A stretch of 31,032 bases of DNA, taken from the NCBI GenBank assembly GCA_910588795.1, contig CAJURI010000027.1, positions 1-31,032 of the forward strand, written 5' to 3'. Below the pieces are notes generated by a model that ran no database searches, was not told where the DNA came from, and was given only the letters and a program-made list of their open reading frames with translations. Shown here one piece after another: positions 1 to 8,909 of this stretch (position 1 is its first letter; the number at the start of each line of letters is the position of its first letter). Both the position numbers and the translations under genes were made by a program. This DNA comes from an uncultured Duncaniella sp. GTDB lineage: Bacteria; Bacteroidota; Bacteroidia; Bacteroidales; Muribaculaceae.

Positions 1-28
1 TTAAATTGAATTATCAACCTAAACACCT

Positions 29-667
29 CTATTGCCGATTCGCTGAATAGTTACCGGTGGCGAGCTCCTTGTTGCGGCGGAATATACCGGTCACCACCAC
101 GTCATGAAGTGTCTCGGGGCTTTCGTCAAGAGTCACATTCATTGATGACCGTCCGCGCGTGGAAAGCTCCTTCGGCTCCATGCCCACGAACGAGAACACG
201 AGCACGGGATTCTTTGTCCCTCTGGGGAGTGTGAGGGTGTAGCGGCCGTCGATGTCGGTGCTTGTGCCGTGCCTGGGGTTGCCCTTCAGCAGGACTGTCA
301 CGCCCGGCAGAGGGTCGCCGGCCTTGTCGGTGACTGTTCCGGTGATTGTCGATGCCGCAGTGTTGGCGTGGGAGTTGTCCTCAAACAGTGATATGGTTTT
401 GTCGACGATCTTGTAGGATAGCCCGAGCTGGTCGGTGAGGGTGAGGTCGAGGAGCTGTTCGAGCGGTACGTCGGTGTACTCGCCTGTCACTGTCCGGTCG
501 ATCTGCCCTACAAGACCGGTCTTGTAGACGAAGTCGTAGCCGGTGGCTTTCGTCAGCACTTCAAGGGTGCTTCTGAGGCTGTTGCCTTTGAATGTCGCAC
601 TGTAGTTCTGGCCCAGTGCGGCTATCGGCAACAGCAGTGCTGCAACGAATGATAGAATAATTCTCAT
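29..667 (-). pseudogene. Truncated SusC-like TonB-dependent receptor (STN + carboxypeptidase-regulatory domain only)
   Basis: The 212-residue product has a signal peptide (about 1-19, ending ALG-Q), an STN domain (about 22-95) and a carboxypeptidase regulatory-like domain (about 107-185, with GTVTDKAGDPLPGVTV). It then reaches the conserved DVVVTG segment that leads into the TonB plug, and stops at residue 212 after ATGNYS. SusC proteins are normally about 1000 residues or more; the neighbouring full copy at 5238-8897 has 1219 and continues from the equivalent ATGSY into a plug and barrel. Plug and barrel are absent here, so it cannot form a transporter. The stop is real in this sequence, and the next bases in other frames do not resume a recognisable plug. 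It lies 35 nt after the stop of its fecR neighbour, the usual sigma/FecR/SusC order. It may be a decayed receptor, one side of a recombination event, or a signalling-only remnant. Only 28 bases lie downstream in the window, so the fate of the barrel cannot be seen. Confidence 0.75.
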
Positions 668-702
668 AATGTGATAATTGGGTTATTGATTGGAAGGTTT
701 CT

Positions 703-1884
703 TTATTTCAGCTGGGATATTGTGACCTTGTTGCCGGAGATGCCGAATGATATGTCGCCGCAGTTCTCGAGGATGGTGATGGCGGTGTTGAAGTCGGCGT
801 AGCGCGGGATGTTGCCGTTGAACTTTATGGTGGCGAGGGCCGGATCGGTGAATTCAAATTTGAAGTTGTACCATCGTGCGAGGTCCTGCATTATGGTGAG
901 GAGGGTCTGTCCTTCAAACACGAATCTGCCGTGACGCCAGCCGGTGATGACTTCGGGATTTACGGTGGTCATGGTAAGCGTGGAGTCCTCCTTGTTGAAT
1001 ATGGCCTGGTGGCCGGGTGATAGGTGTATCTCCGCGCTCTGACGGCCGGGCTTCCTGAGCGATATGGAGCCGCTTTCGAGTGTGGTGTAGGAGTTGTCGT
1101 CGTCAGGGTATGAGCGGACGTTGAACGTGGTGCCGTAGACTTTGATCTCCAGCCCGTTGTGCTCTACGTAGAACGGTCGGTTCTCGTCCTTGCGTACAGC
1201 GAAGTAGGCTTCGCCGGTGACCTCGACCCTGCGTTCGCCGGGAGTGAATGTCTCGGGATAGCGGAGTGTCGACTCGGAGTTGAGCCATACTACTGTCGAG
1301 TCCTCGAGTATGATCTTGAATTCTCCTCCGCGCGGCACCTCAAGGCACAGTTCTTCGGGTGATGTGAGGCATATGTCCTGCCTTGAGGCCGGGAAGTTGT
1401 TGCCGGAGGCTATGGGGTCGTTCGCGCCAAGGGGTATGGCGGTCCCGGATGATTGCCAGAGGACGGCTTTCGTTATGCCTGGCTTTATGGTGGCGGGACT
1501 GACGGCTGAGGAGGTCCCTGTTGCGGCTACGGGAGGGGGCGTGAGCGAGGTGTCGCGGCCTATATACCACAGCGCGGAGCAGAGTATGACTGCCACGGAG
1601 GCTGCCGCGGCTATGATGGCGCGCCGGCGGCGCAGCGGGGCGCGGGCTATGTGGATGCGTGCCTGCATCTCGCGCAGTGCCTGTCCGGAGCCGGCGAGGT
1701 CGCGCTGGCGGTATTCGCGTGTGAGCTCATCCTTGTCAAGAAGGATTTCGAGGAGGGCGGCACGCCGTCCAGAGGTGTCGGCGGCAACCCAGTCGTCAAG
1801 GCGGCGGCTCTCGCTTTCGGTGATTGTCCCTGTGAGGCGTTTTAATATTATTTCCGTTATGTCGGGGCTGATGTTTTCAGGCAT
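703..1884 (-). CDS. FecR-family anti-sigma factor with C-terminal DUF4974 domain
   Basis: This is a 393-residue inner-membrane anti-sigma factor. It should hold the ECF sigma factor encoded divergently at 2028-2603 and release it on a signal from an outer-membrane receptor with an STN domain. Visible parts are a cytoplasmic N-terminal region (1-85), an RRRR stretch followed by one membrane segment (about 89-108), a periplasmic FecR domain (about 180-275, with LEVPRGGEFKIILEDS, VWLNSEST, GEAYFAV and VYGTTFNVRSY), and a C-terminal DUF4974 region (about 315-393, with GRFVFEGQTL and ILENCGDISF). The length is typical of Bacteroidota FecR proteins. The FecR core is nearly the same as that of the second copy at 8954-10156, so the two are paralogues. 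The start at 1884 gives the expected N-terminus; no Shine-Dalgarno is visible, as is normal in this phylum. The receptor downstream is truncated, so the natural signal input of this anti-sigma factor is uncertain. Confidence 0.93.
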   Translation of the reverse strand: MPENISPDITEIILKRLTGTITESESRRLDDWVAADTSGRRAALLEILLDKDELTREYRQRDLAGSGQALREMQARIHIARAPLRRRRAIIAAAASVAVILCSALWYIGRDTSLTPPPVAATGTSSAVSPATIKPGITKAVLWQSSGTAIPLGANDPIASGNNFPASRQDICLTSPEELCLEVPRGGEFKIILEDSTVVWLNSESTLRYPETFTPGERRVEVTGEAYFAVRKDENRPFYVEHNGLEIKVYGTTFNVRSYPDDDNSYTTLESGSISLRKPGRQSAEIHLSPGHQAIFNKEDSTLTMTTVNPEVITGWRHGRFVFEGQTLLTIMQDLARWYNFKFEFTDPALATIKFNGNIPRYADFNTAITILENCGDISFGISGNKVTISQLK

Positions 1885-2001
1885 ATGATGTCAGTGATGT
1901 GTGATGGCTGTTTTTTATCCTTATTACGTGTGAAATTGAAAACACTAAACTTTTTTATTGAAAAAATTTATTTTTTAGGTAAAAATACATTTACAAAGCA
2001 T

Positions 2002-2009
2002 TATCTTTG
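2002..2009 (+). promoter_or_regulatory. Putative -7 box of ECF sigma gene 1
   Basis: TATCTTTG matches the Bacteroidota -7 consensus TAnnTTTG. A -33 TTTG at the usual 19-21 nt spacing is not clear; only TTAG at 1975-1978 is near. Transcription would begin at about 2015-2018, just upstream of the ATG codons at 2028 and 2037. The TTG at 2007 lies inside this box and so should not be the start codon. Confidence 0.5.
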
Positions 2010-2027
2010 CGCCGAAATGACCTGAGA

Positions 2028-2603
2028 ATGTCCGATATGCCGGATTATTATTACATATATGAAGCGTTCAGTGAGGGGAATCTTCGTCCGCTCTATGATC
2101 ATGTGTTCCCTTCGTTGCTCCGCTATGCGAGGAAGCTCACAGGGGAGCAGCTGTCGTATCTGGCAAAGGACTGTGTGCAGGACGCCATATTTCAGTGCTA
2201 TATGCACAGGCGCGGCTATGCGTCGCCGGCTCACCTGAGGAATGCTCTCTTCGTGGGCATACGCAACAGGGTCATAGACCTCATGCGCAAGGCTGAGTAT
2301 GACCAGGATTATATGGAGAATGTGATGCTTGGTGACAGTGAGGAGGAGGATGTGTCGCTGGCGATCATATATCAGGATGCACTCGATGTGATATATGGTG
2401 CGGTGGACCGCCTTCCGCAGGAGTATCGCGAGCTTTTCAGGATGAGTTTCGAGCAGGGACTTAAGAATACGGAGATCGCGAGGCTTCTGTCAGTTTCGGA
2501 GGTCACCGTGATCAAGCGCAAGGCGCGCCTGATAGAGAGGCTGCGCCGGATGCTCGGCAAGGATATAGACTGCTATCTTATATTTTTCCTGCTGGCGGCA
2601 TAG
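2028..2603 (+). CDS. ECF-type RNA polymerase sigma factor (copy 1)
   Basis: This small sigma-70-family factor is expected to direct RNA polymerase to the adjacent fecR/susC promoter when freed from FecR. The sequence shows a region 2 core (LYDHVFPSLLRYARKL, then AKDCVQDAIFQCY, then HLRNALFVGIRNRVIDLMRK) and a region 4 helix-turn-helix (VDRLPQEYRELFRMSFEQGL, then NTEIARLLSVSEVTVIKRKARL). It ends in a short hydrophobic tail (DCYLIFFLLAA), a feature shared with copy 2 (VLIMLYLL). The frame is open back to a TTG at 2007, but that codon is part of the putative -7 promoter box. I therefore prefer the ATG at 2028 (MSDMPDYYY), with the ATG at 2037 as an alternative. It is divergent from its fecR with about 143 nt between them, and converges on the thioredoxin-like gene across a hairpin terminator. 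Confidence 0.93.
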   Translation: MSDMPDYYYIYEAFSEGNLRPLYDHVFPSLLRYARKLTGEQLSYLAKDCVQDAIFQCYMHRRGYASPAHLRNALFVGIRNRVIDLMRKAEYDQDYMENVMLGDSEEEDVSLAIIYQDALDVIYGAVDRLPQEYRELFRMSFEQGLKNTEIARLLSVSEVTVIKRKARLIERLRRMLGKDIDCYLIFFLLAA

Positions 2604-2631
2604 AGGGCTGCCGGCGGCGGATATGTATATG

Positions 2632-2675
2632 AAAAAGCCCGGCATCATGATCTTGCGGTATCATGGTGCCGGGCC
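2632..2675 (-). terminator. Rho-independent terminator of the fecR-susC-susD-thioredoxin operon
   Basis: A 15-bp stem joins 2637-2651 (GCCCGGCATCATGAT) and 2660-2674 (ATCATGGTGCCGGGC) with one mismatch that can form a wobble pair, around an 8-nt loop. On the minus strand the stem is followed by five T residues (the A run at 2632-2636), which orients it as a terminator for the thioredoxin-like gene ending at 2709. No T tract follows on the plus strand, so it is weaker as a terminator for the sigma gene ending at 2603. Confidence 0.85.
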
Positions 2676-2708
2676 GGTCGTATTATGGATGGTTATCCGG
2701 TGTTAGAA

Positions 2709-3806
2709 TCAGTGCTTGGGTGCTTCGAGGTCGTGGATCGAGTAGGCTGTCATGAGCAGCTGATCGGTGGTAAGATTGGGGAGCTGCTTGCGTGCGAATC
2801 CGCTGACTTTTTTGACCTGTTCCGGAGTCGAGGGTGCGAATGATTTCGAGAGCTGTGACAGCAGTGCGCCCTGCTCTTCGGAGCCGAGTGTGGCGAAGTT
2901 TTTGTCGCAGAAATCCACGTAGGCCTCCACATCCATCGAGGCGTGGGCTTCGGCGAAGCGGAACATGTTGGCAAATTTAGATGACAGGCCCATCAGACCG
3001 GCGGTCTGTTTGAATTTGTCATACTCCTGACGTGAAGCCTCGTCGGTGATGGAGTTGGTTGTGAAGTAGCGGGTGGCTTCGAAAGTCATCTGCCGTTTGA
3101 TCTGCTCGGCTATGTCGTTGCTCTTTGATGCGTCGAAACGGTCGCGGTTGGCAATCATGAACTGGACGCGGGGAGTGTTGTAGCCGGTGGTATAGGAGTC
3201 AAACATGAAGTGGTTTTCAGGTTTCAGACGCTGTTGCTCATTGAGGGATTCGAAGTAGTCGTCGATTATCTTGCCGGCCTGATAGAATGCCGACATGTAG
3301 TCGCGAGCGTTGTCCACGATGCTTATGGCATATGCTCTCACCACTTCTGGGGTGCGCTCGCCGGCCTCGTAGCGCGCGGTGACGCGCTCGGGGGAGAGTT
3401 CGGGATTTTTGCACATTTCTACTGCGGTGATGAAGTCCTGTCCGTCCTTCATGCCGGCGAATGATCCGAGCTTGTTGCCGTCGGCATCAAACACCATGAG
3501 AGTCGGGTAGGCCTTGACTTCGACTGTCTTTGCGAGCGCGGCACCTTCGGCCTCGGCGTCAAGCTTGAGGCATACGAAATTGGGGTTGAGATAATCTCCG
3601 ATTTCCTTTTTGGGGAATACATTGGCCGCCATGCGTTTGCAGGGTCCGCACCACTGTGTGTAGAAGTCTACGAAGATGAGTTTGCCTTCAGCCTTGGCGG
3701 CTGTCTTTGCTTCGTCGAATGTGATGTGGCGGAATTCTGTCTGAGCCGCAGCCGGCATAATGCCGGCCATGGCTATCAGAGCTGAAATGATAGCTTTTTT
3801 CATCAA
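2709..3806 (-). CDS. Periplasmic thioredoxin-like protein encoded with the SusCD pair
   Basis: This 365-residue exported protein has a signal peptide (about 1-21, ending AAA-Q) and a thioredoxin domain (about 24-135). The active-site motif WCGPCK is at 52-57 and the cis-proline is in AYPT at about 101, so both redox cysteines are present. The remaining 220 residues are mostly helical in appearance and match no domain I recognise. Expected activity is thiol-disulfide exchange in the periplasm, as in thioredoxin-fold proteins of the TlpA/DsbD-partner kind; the substrate is unknown. It starts 11 nt after the susD stop and is the last gene before a strong terminator, so it is co-transcribed with susC and susD. 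A redox protein as the third gene of a SusCD operon suggests a cysteine-containing or metal/peptide cargo rather than a plain glycan, but that is inference. No glycoside hydrolase is present in this operon. Confidence 0.85.
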   Translation of the reverse strand: MMKKAIISALIAMAGIMPAAAQTEFRHITFDEAKTAAKAEGKLIFVDFYTQWCGPCKRMAANVFPKKEIGDYLNPNFVCLKLDAEAEGAALAKTVEVKAYPTLMVFDADGNKLGSFAGMKDGQDFITAVEMCKNPELSPERVTARYEAGERTPEVVRAYAISIVDNARDYMSAFYQAGKIIDDYFESLNEQQRLKPENHFMFDSYTTGYNTPRVQFMIANRDRFDASKSNDIAEQIKRQMTFEATRYFTTNSITDEASRQEYDKFKQTAGLMGLSSKFANMFRFAEAHASMDVEAYVDFCDKNFATLGSEEQGALLSQLSKSFAPSTPEQVKKVSGFARKQLPNLTTDQLLMTAYSIHDLEAPKH

Positions 3807-3817
3807 TTATTGGAATA

Positions 3818-5224
3818 TTAGATGTTCTGGGTCAGAGACGGGTTGAAGTTGGTGGCGTTCATGGGGAAGGGATAGATCCACAGCGGAGAGTTGGGGCGGA
3901 TGGTGAAGTCTCCGAAATCGTCCATGTGGTGCACCACATCGGCTGCATATTCAGGCTCGGTGTTGCGACGCTTGCAGTCGAAGAAGTTTTCATATGATAT
4001 TATGCACTCCACGGTCTTGGCTTTGCTCAGCAGGGCCATGGCCTCCTGTTTGGTGTTGACGGTGCCTTTGAAGGGTCTGTAGAATTCGGGGTGTATGCGG
4101 TATTTGCGCACCTTGTCGACCTGGTCGAGACCCTCGTCGATTTGTCCCGCGCGGATAAGGCACTCGCCAAGCACGTAGTACATCTGCTCGGCGCGCAGTC
4201 CCCACACGTTGATGCGGGCCGCACCCTGGGGCGAGTAATTTGCGCTCCCCTCGGGTCCGTAGAGCAGGTCGTCATATTCGGTCCAGTCATCCTCGCGCGA
4301 ATAGTAGCGCACATAGTCGCCCTGTTCGTAGAGGCTGAGGAACTTGGGAGTGAGTGTCATGTTGCCCATTTCGGACTGGTTGGTGACGAAGCTGGTGAGG
4401 ATAAACATGTAATGGTTGGGCGAGTTGAAAGTGGATTCCCAGGTGCCTTTGTCGACTATGGTAGAGCGGTCTTCGATGGTGGGGTTGATCCCGAGAGCTT
4501 TGCGGGCATATGTGGCTGCCTCTTCGTAGCGTTTCATCTGGAAGAGCACACGGGCGCGCACTGCGTAGCCGAAGTCGGCCTCGAAGCGGAAGGGATCGTC
4601 GGTCGGGGTTTTGTCGAGGCATTCTATAAGCTCGTCGGAGCAGTCGGCGAGGATCTTCTCGTAGACCTGGGCCACGGTGAGCTTGGTCTTCTCGGCACCG
4701 AAATCGATATTATCCACGTAAGGCACGCCTCCGGTCGATGCGGCGGTGGCCTCGTCATACTGTGCGGCCCATAGGTTCACGGCCAGGAAGTGAAACCATG
4801 CGCGGAGTATGCGTGCCTGTGCTATGAAGCGGTTTTTCTTGTACTGGTCACCGTCGAGATCAGGCATCTGGCAGGCCACGATGTTGCAGTATTTTATATT
4901 CGAGTAAATCTCCTTGTAGCGTTCGTCCTCCTCGCATAGAGCGACGCGGTCAACGGACTCGTCAGCGTAGATGAACGCGTACTCCACGGAGTTTTTCACA
5001 TTGAATATTTCCTCGGGAGTCGACCACAGTGCGAATGTGTTGCCGGTGATCATCTCGTGGTTGAAATCCCAGTCATATATGCGCCATTCCTTGTTGATGA
5101 GCGCGCCGAGGTCGTCGACGGTGTTGAGAGTCGAGAATCCGCGGGGAGTTATGTCGAGCTTGTCGTCACAGGAGGTGAACACGGCAAGCAGTGTCAGGAG
5201 GAGTGAAATATATTTTTTTCTCAT
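3818..5224 (-). CDS. SusD/RagB-family nutrient-binding outer-membrane lipoprotein
   Basis: This 468-residue surface lipoprotein is expected to sit as a lid on the SusC channel encoded just upstream and to bind the imported substrate. The N-terminus carries a lipoprotein signal with lipobox (residues about 1-18, VFTSC-DD; lipidated Cys about 19) followed by LDITPRG, the usual SusD mature start. The TPR-like helical segment RILRAWFHFLAVNLWAAQYDEA is a typical SusD motif, and the C-terminal region (YPFPMNATNFNPSLTQNI) ends like other family members. The length is at the short end for SusD proteins. The gene starts 13 nt after the susC stop and is followed 11 nt later by the thioredoxin-like gene. 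The substrate cannot be read from the sequence. Confidence 0.93.
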   Translation of the reverse strand: MRKKYISLLLTLLAVFTSCDDKLDITPRGFSTLNTVDDLGALINKEWRIYDWDFNHEMITGNTFALWSTPEEIFNVKNSVEYAFIYADESVDRVALCEEDERYKEIYSNIKYCNIVACQMPDLDGDQYKKNRFIAQARILRAWFHFLAVNLWAAQYDEATAASTGGVPYVDNIDFGAEKTKLTVAQVYEKILADCSDELIECLDKTPTDDPFRFEADFGYAVRARVLFQMKRYEEAATYARKALGINPTIEDRSTIVDKGTWESTFNSPNHYMFILTSFVTNQSEMGNMTLTPKFLSLYEQGDYVRYYSREDDWTEYDDLLYGPEGSANYSPQGAARINVWGLRAEQMYYVLGECLIRAGQIDEGLDQVDKVRKYRIHPEFYRPFKGTVNTKQEAMALLSKAKTVECIISYENFFDCKRRNTEPEYAADVVHHMDDFGDFTIRPNSPLWIYPFPMNATNFNPSLTQNI

Positions 5225-5237
5225 GATGAAAAAGTCT

Positions 5238-8200
5238 TTAGAGGTTGAGGAAAATGCTCATGGTGTAGGTCGACGGAGTCTTGACGGGGATTCCGCCCAT
5301 GCGTGTTGCTTCGGGGTCCCAGCTGCGGCCGTTGCGTGCCCATGTGGCTACGTTGTCGACCTGGAAGCGGAGGCTCAGGTCGCTGAGTCCGATGCGGCGT
5401 ATGAGTTTGCGCTCAAACTCGTAGGAGAGTGTGATGGAGCGGAGCTTCAGGTAGTCGGCACGCGAGTAGTTGCGATAGTCCGATGAGGCTATCTGCATGG
5501 TGCGCGAGTCGTAATATTTTGTGAGATATCCGTTGGGGACGGCACCTTCCACACCGTTCCAGAAGTCAAGTTCGGATGCTGCTGATCCGCCTCTGGTCGA
5601 GGTGATGCCCCATACGCGCGGGTCGGTGTTCATGTAGTGGCCGCCGTAGTAGTGCATCATGGCTGAGAGTGTGAAGCCCTGGTAGCGTATCTCCAGGATG
5701 ATGCCGCCGGTCCATACGGGGGTCGATGTGCCGAGATATACGCAGTCCTCTATCTTGAAGTCGGCCGATGAGAGTGATGTGTTGTGGATCTCGCCGTTGT
5801 GGTCACGCCATGTTCCGTAGGTGATGCCCTTGTCGTCGGTGACATATCCGGCATAGTCGACACCGATAACTGTGTTGAGGGGATAGCCCTGCTTGAGTTC
5901 CATGGAGCGGAACTCCGAGCCGGTGTGGGGATGGAAGTACACTTTCTTGACCTTGTTGTGGTTATAGCCGAATGTCAGGCCGAGGTTGATGCCCACCTGC
6001 TTGCGTGAGTTGGAGGGGAGTATGCGGCCGTTGAGCTGGAGCTCGACACCGGTGTTGAGCATCTCGCCGGCGTTGAGAAGCAGGTCCTCGAAGCCAGAGG
6101 TGATGTCGAGTGCTACGTCGGTGAGGATGTCGGTGCTGTATTTGCGGTATGCGTCGACAGAACCGTTGAGGCGGTAGCCGAAAAGGGCGAAGTCAAGACC
6201 CCAGTTCCATGTGGCTGTCTTCTCCCAGCGGAGCTGGTCGTTGGGAGCCTCCTGTATCTCGCCCATGATGCCGCCGTTGAAGCGGTTGGTCGAGAGGCTT
6301 GCGGTCATGACTGACTTGGCGTTGGAGTTGATGTTTCCGGTCAGACCGTAGGAGACGCGGAGCTTTAGGGCGTCGAGCCAGTTAAGAGGCTGGAGGAATG
6401 CTTCGTTGTGGGCGTTCCATGAGCCGCCTACCGACCATAGGGGACGTCCGCGGAATTTCGGGTCGGTGCCGAAGAGGTCGGCCTTGTCCACGCGGTATGA
6501 TCCGAATACGCTGTAGCGGGAGTCATACACGTAGCTGCCGGTGAAGTAATAGCTGTAGAAGCGGTGGAGGGTTTCGGTGATACGGAAATCAGTGTAAATG
6601 CCTGAGGGAGGGCAGCTTGTGCCGAGTATGCCCATCTGTCCGAAGCCGTTGACGAATTCCCAGTCGACGTGGGTATTCTGATTGGTGAGTGTCTGGTGGT
6701 CATAGCCGAGATAGGCAGCGGATGAGCCGTTTGACTTAGTCTGGCGGTATTCGAAGCCGGCGAGGACGCTGATGTCGTGCTTGCCGAAAGTGCGGTTGAA
6801 GTCGGTCTGCGCACGGAAGGTGTAGAAGCGGCTGTGGGTGTTGGATGATATGAGCATGCCGCCGTCGGGTACGTGATGTTCTATGGGGAGGAGCTGCTCC
6901 ACCTGCTTGGCGGCTGCTATATTGCCGTTCTCGTCGTAGAAATAGTCTCCTGTTGCCGGGTTGACTACTGAATAGCCGGGATATGCATCGGGATTCATAA
7001 GCACGTCCCAGATGTCGACGGACGGGTCAACCTCCCATACTTTAGTGACACCGCCGGTGGTGTAGCGGTTGTAGATGTCGCGGGCATAGTAGGAGTCTTT
7101 ATAGTATTCGGTCTCTGACTGCTGCTGTATGTCCTCGTGCTGATACATCACCGAAGCGTTCCATCCCTGCACAGGGAGGTGGAAGAGGGCGTGTACGTAG
7201 GCTCGTATGTTGGTGCCGGTATTTTTGGATGTGTTGAGTCCGATCTCGTTGCGGAGATTGTAAGAGTGGTCCTTCAGGCCGAATGCCGGATTCTCGAATA
7301 CGGGATTGTCGAGCATTGCGTCGGCCTCCATGCGTGCGAGCGAGCCGTCGGCTTCATACATGCTCTGATAGGGGTAGAAGCTGTTGATGTCGCTGTAGGC
7401 TCCGGTGGCATTGCGCTTAGTGCGGTTGTTGATGACGTTGACTGAGAATGAAAGGTCGAGCCACTTTGCAGCCTTGAGGTCTCCTTTGTAGCGGAACTGG
7501 AGTGAGCGGTTGTTTTCTTTCTTCATTCCGAGGTTGTCGTCTGAATAGTTGAAAGTGAAGCTCGATGCGAGCACTTTACCCTGATTCCGGAGCGAGAGGT
7601 TGTAGGTCTGGGCTATGCGTGTGCGTTCGGCGGCGTCCTGCCACTCGCGGCGGTAGTCGTTGCGCGCCCATGAGTCGAGAGTCCTGTTCATGGCGTCGGT
7701 GTCGAGTTCGCCGAGGTGGTTGCGTACAAACATGCGGGTCACGGGGGAGAGACCGCTACGGCGGTCATAGTCGTTGTATTGGCTGAGCAGGGAGTTGAAC
7801 TGGTCGGGGTCGTTGTCCTTCATGCCGTTCCAGTTGAGGCGGTCGAGCTCTATGGCCTGGGCGGCTGTGGCCCATCCTGACTTGGAGTAGTCGGTCTTGC
7901 CTGAGATCGAGAGGTCGGCGTTGAAGTCTACGGAGAGCTTCTCGCGGTCGGCCTGCTTGGTGGTGATGACGATGACGCCGTTGGAAGCGCGTGCGCCGTA
8001 GATGGCTGCCGCCGATGCGTCCTTGAGCACGGTCACCGACTTGATGTCATAGTTGTTGACGGTCTCGATGCCGCCTTCGATGGGGAGTCCGTCTACCACT
8101 ACGAGCGGTGCTGTCGAGGCTGTGAATGTTCCGACGCCGCGGATGACGATATTGTTTTCACCCGAAGAGTATTTGTTGCGCTTGTTGACGAGACCGGGGA

Positions 8201-8897
8201 TGTTGCCCTCGAGTCCGGCGGTGATGTTGTCGATGTGACGCTTGTTGATCTCGTCGCCGGTGAGTATGGTGTAGGAGCCGGTGGCGTTTTCGCGCTTGAT
8301 GTTCTGGTAGCCTGTCACCACCACTTCATCCATGGTGGATGCGTTGGTGCGGAGGGTGACGTTAATGTTGTTTCCTATGTTGTTCTTGGTGAGTCGCACT
8401 GACTGTGGATACATGCCCACGTAGGAAATTTCGAGAGTTGGGTCGGTGTGGTGTACGTATATGCTGAATCGTCCGTCGATGTCGGCACTTACACCGTAGT
8501 GTGTGCCTTTGAGCATTACGGTCGCGCCGGCGAGGGGCTCGCCCTCTTCATCGGTCACTGTGCCGTGGACGGTGGTGTCGAAGGCGTATGATCTCTTGTC
8601 GGCCTCGGAGAGAGACACTGTCGAGCCCACGACCTTGTAGGATAGACCGAGCTGCTGCTCCACTGTGGCGTTGAGCAGGTCGCTGAGGCTCATGTCGTTG
8701 TACTTGCCGGTGACTGTGGCCTTGTTGTTTTTGATCAGGTCTTTTTGATAGACGAAGTCGTGGTTGGTACTTTTCTTGAGAATCTGGATTGCTGTTTCGG
8801 CCGGTGCATTGTTGAATGTGGCGTTGTAGGTCTGCGCGAGACCTGTAACGTTTAAGCACATTACCATTACAAGCAGCCACAATAGTCGTGGATTCAT
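5238..8897 (-). CDS. SusC/RagA-family TonB-dependent outer-membrane receptor with STN domain
   Basis: This 1219-residue full-length receptor imports a nutrient across the outer membrane with TonB energy, in complex with the SusD partner encoded 13 nt downstream. Domains in order are: signal peptide (1-21, ending GLA-Q), STN signalling domain (about 22-98), carboxypeptidase regulatory-like domain (about 110-190, GTVTDEEGEPLAGATV), the DEVVVTGYQ segment leading to the plug, the plug (about 203-315, with PLVVVDGLPIEGG and KDASAAAIYGARASNGVI), then the beta-barrel to a C-terminal strand ending SIFLNL. The STN domain marks it as a transducer type that can signal to the FecR protein encoded directly upstream (57 nt gap). 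A perfect 16-bp tandem repeat lies in that gap, just before the start codon. The start at 8897 gives a good signal peptide. The substrate is unknown. Confidence 0.95.
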   Translation of the reverse strand: MNPRLLWLLVMVMCLNVTGLAQTYNATFNNAPAETAIQILKKSTNHDFVYQKDLIKNNKATVTGKYNDMSLSDLLNATVEQQLGLSYKVVGSTVSLSEADKRSYAFDTTVHGTVTDEEGEPLAGATVMLKGTHYGVSADIDGRFSIYVHHTDPTLEISYVGMYPQSVRLTKNNIGNNINVTLRTNASTMDEVVVTGYQNIKRENATGSYTILTGDEINKRHIDNITAGLEGNIPGLVNKRNKYSSGENNIVIRGVGTFTASTAPLVVVDGLPIEGGIETVNNYDIKSVTVLKDASAAAIYGARASNGVIVITTKQADREKLSVDFNADLSISGKTDYSKSGWATAAQAIELDRLNWNGMKDNDPDQFNSLLSQYNDYDRRSGLSPVTRMFVRNHLGELDTDAMNRTLDSWARNDYRREWQDAAERTRIAQTYNLSLRNQGKVLASSFTFNYSDDNLGMKKENNRSLQFRYKGDLKAAKWLDLSFSVNVINNRTKRNATGAYSDINSFYPYQSMYEADGSLARMEADAMLDNPVFENPAFGLKDHSYNLRNEIGLNTSKNTGTNIRAYVHALFHLPVQGWNASVMYQHEDIQQQSETEYYKDSYYARDIYNRYTTGGVTKVWEVDPSVDIWDVLMNPDAYPGYSVVNPATGDYFYDENGNIAAAKQVEQLLPIEHHVPDGGMLISSNTHSRFYTFRAQTDFNRTFGKHDISVLAGFEYRQTKSNGSSAAYLGYDHQTLTNQNTHVDWEFVNGFGQMGILGTSCPPSGIYTDFRITETLHRFYSYYFTGSYVYDSRYSVFGSYRVDKADLFGTDPKFRGRPLWSVGGSWNAHNEAFLQPLNWLDALKLRVSYGLTGNINSNAKSVMTASLSTNRFNGGIMGEIQEAPNDQLRWEKTATWNWGLDFALFGYRLNGSVDAYRKYSTDILTDVALDITSGFEDLLLNAGEMLNTGVELQLNGRILPSNSRKQVGINLGLTFGYNHNKVKKVYFHPHTGSEFRSMELKQGYPLNTVIGVDYAGYVTDDKGITYGTWRDHNGEIHNTSLSSADFKIEDCVYLGTSTPVWTGGIILEIRYQGFTLSAMMHYYGGHYMNTDPRVWGITSTRGGSAASELDFWNGVEGAVPNGYLTKYYDSRTMQIASSDYRNYSRADYLKLRSITLSYEFERKLIRRIGLSDLSLRFQVDNVATWARNGRSWDPEATRMGGIPVKTPSTYTMSIFLNL

Positions 8898-8909
8898 AAG
8901 CTTTTGGGG

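Noticed and set aside
1..70. A simple frameshift that would restore the truncated SusC
   Set aside because: The other two frames after GGTAACTATTC give SESAIEVFR or a quick stop, neither resembling the plug domain, so one inserted or lost base does not explain it.
2007..2027. TTG start for ECF sigma gene 1
   Set aside because: The codon lies inside the TATCTTTG promoter box; the ATG at 2028 or 2037 is downstream of the expected transcription start.
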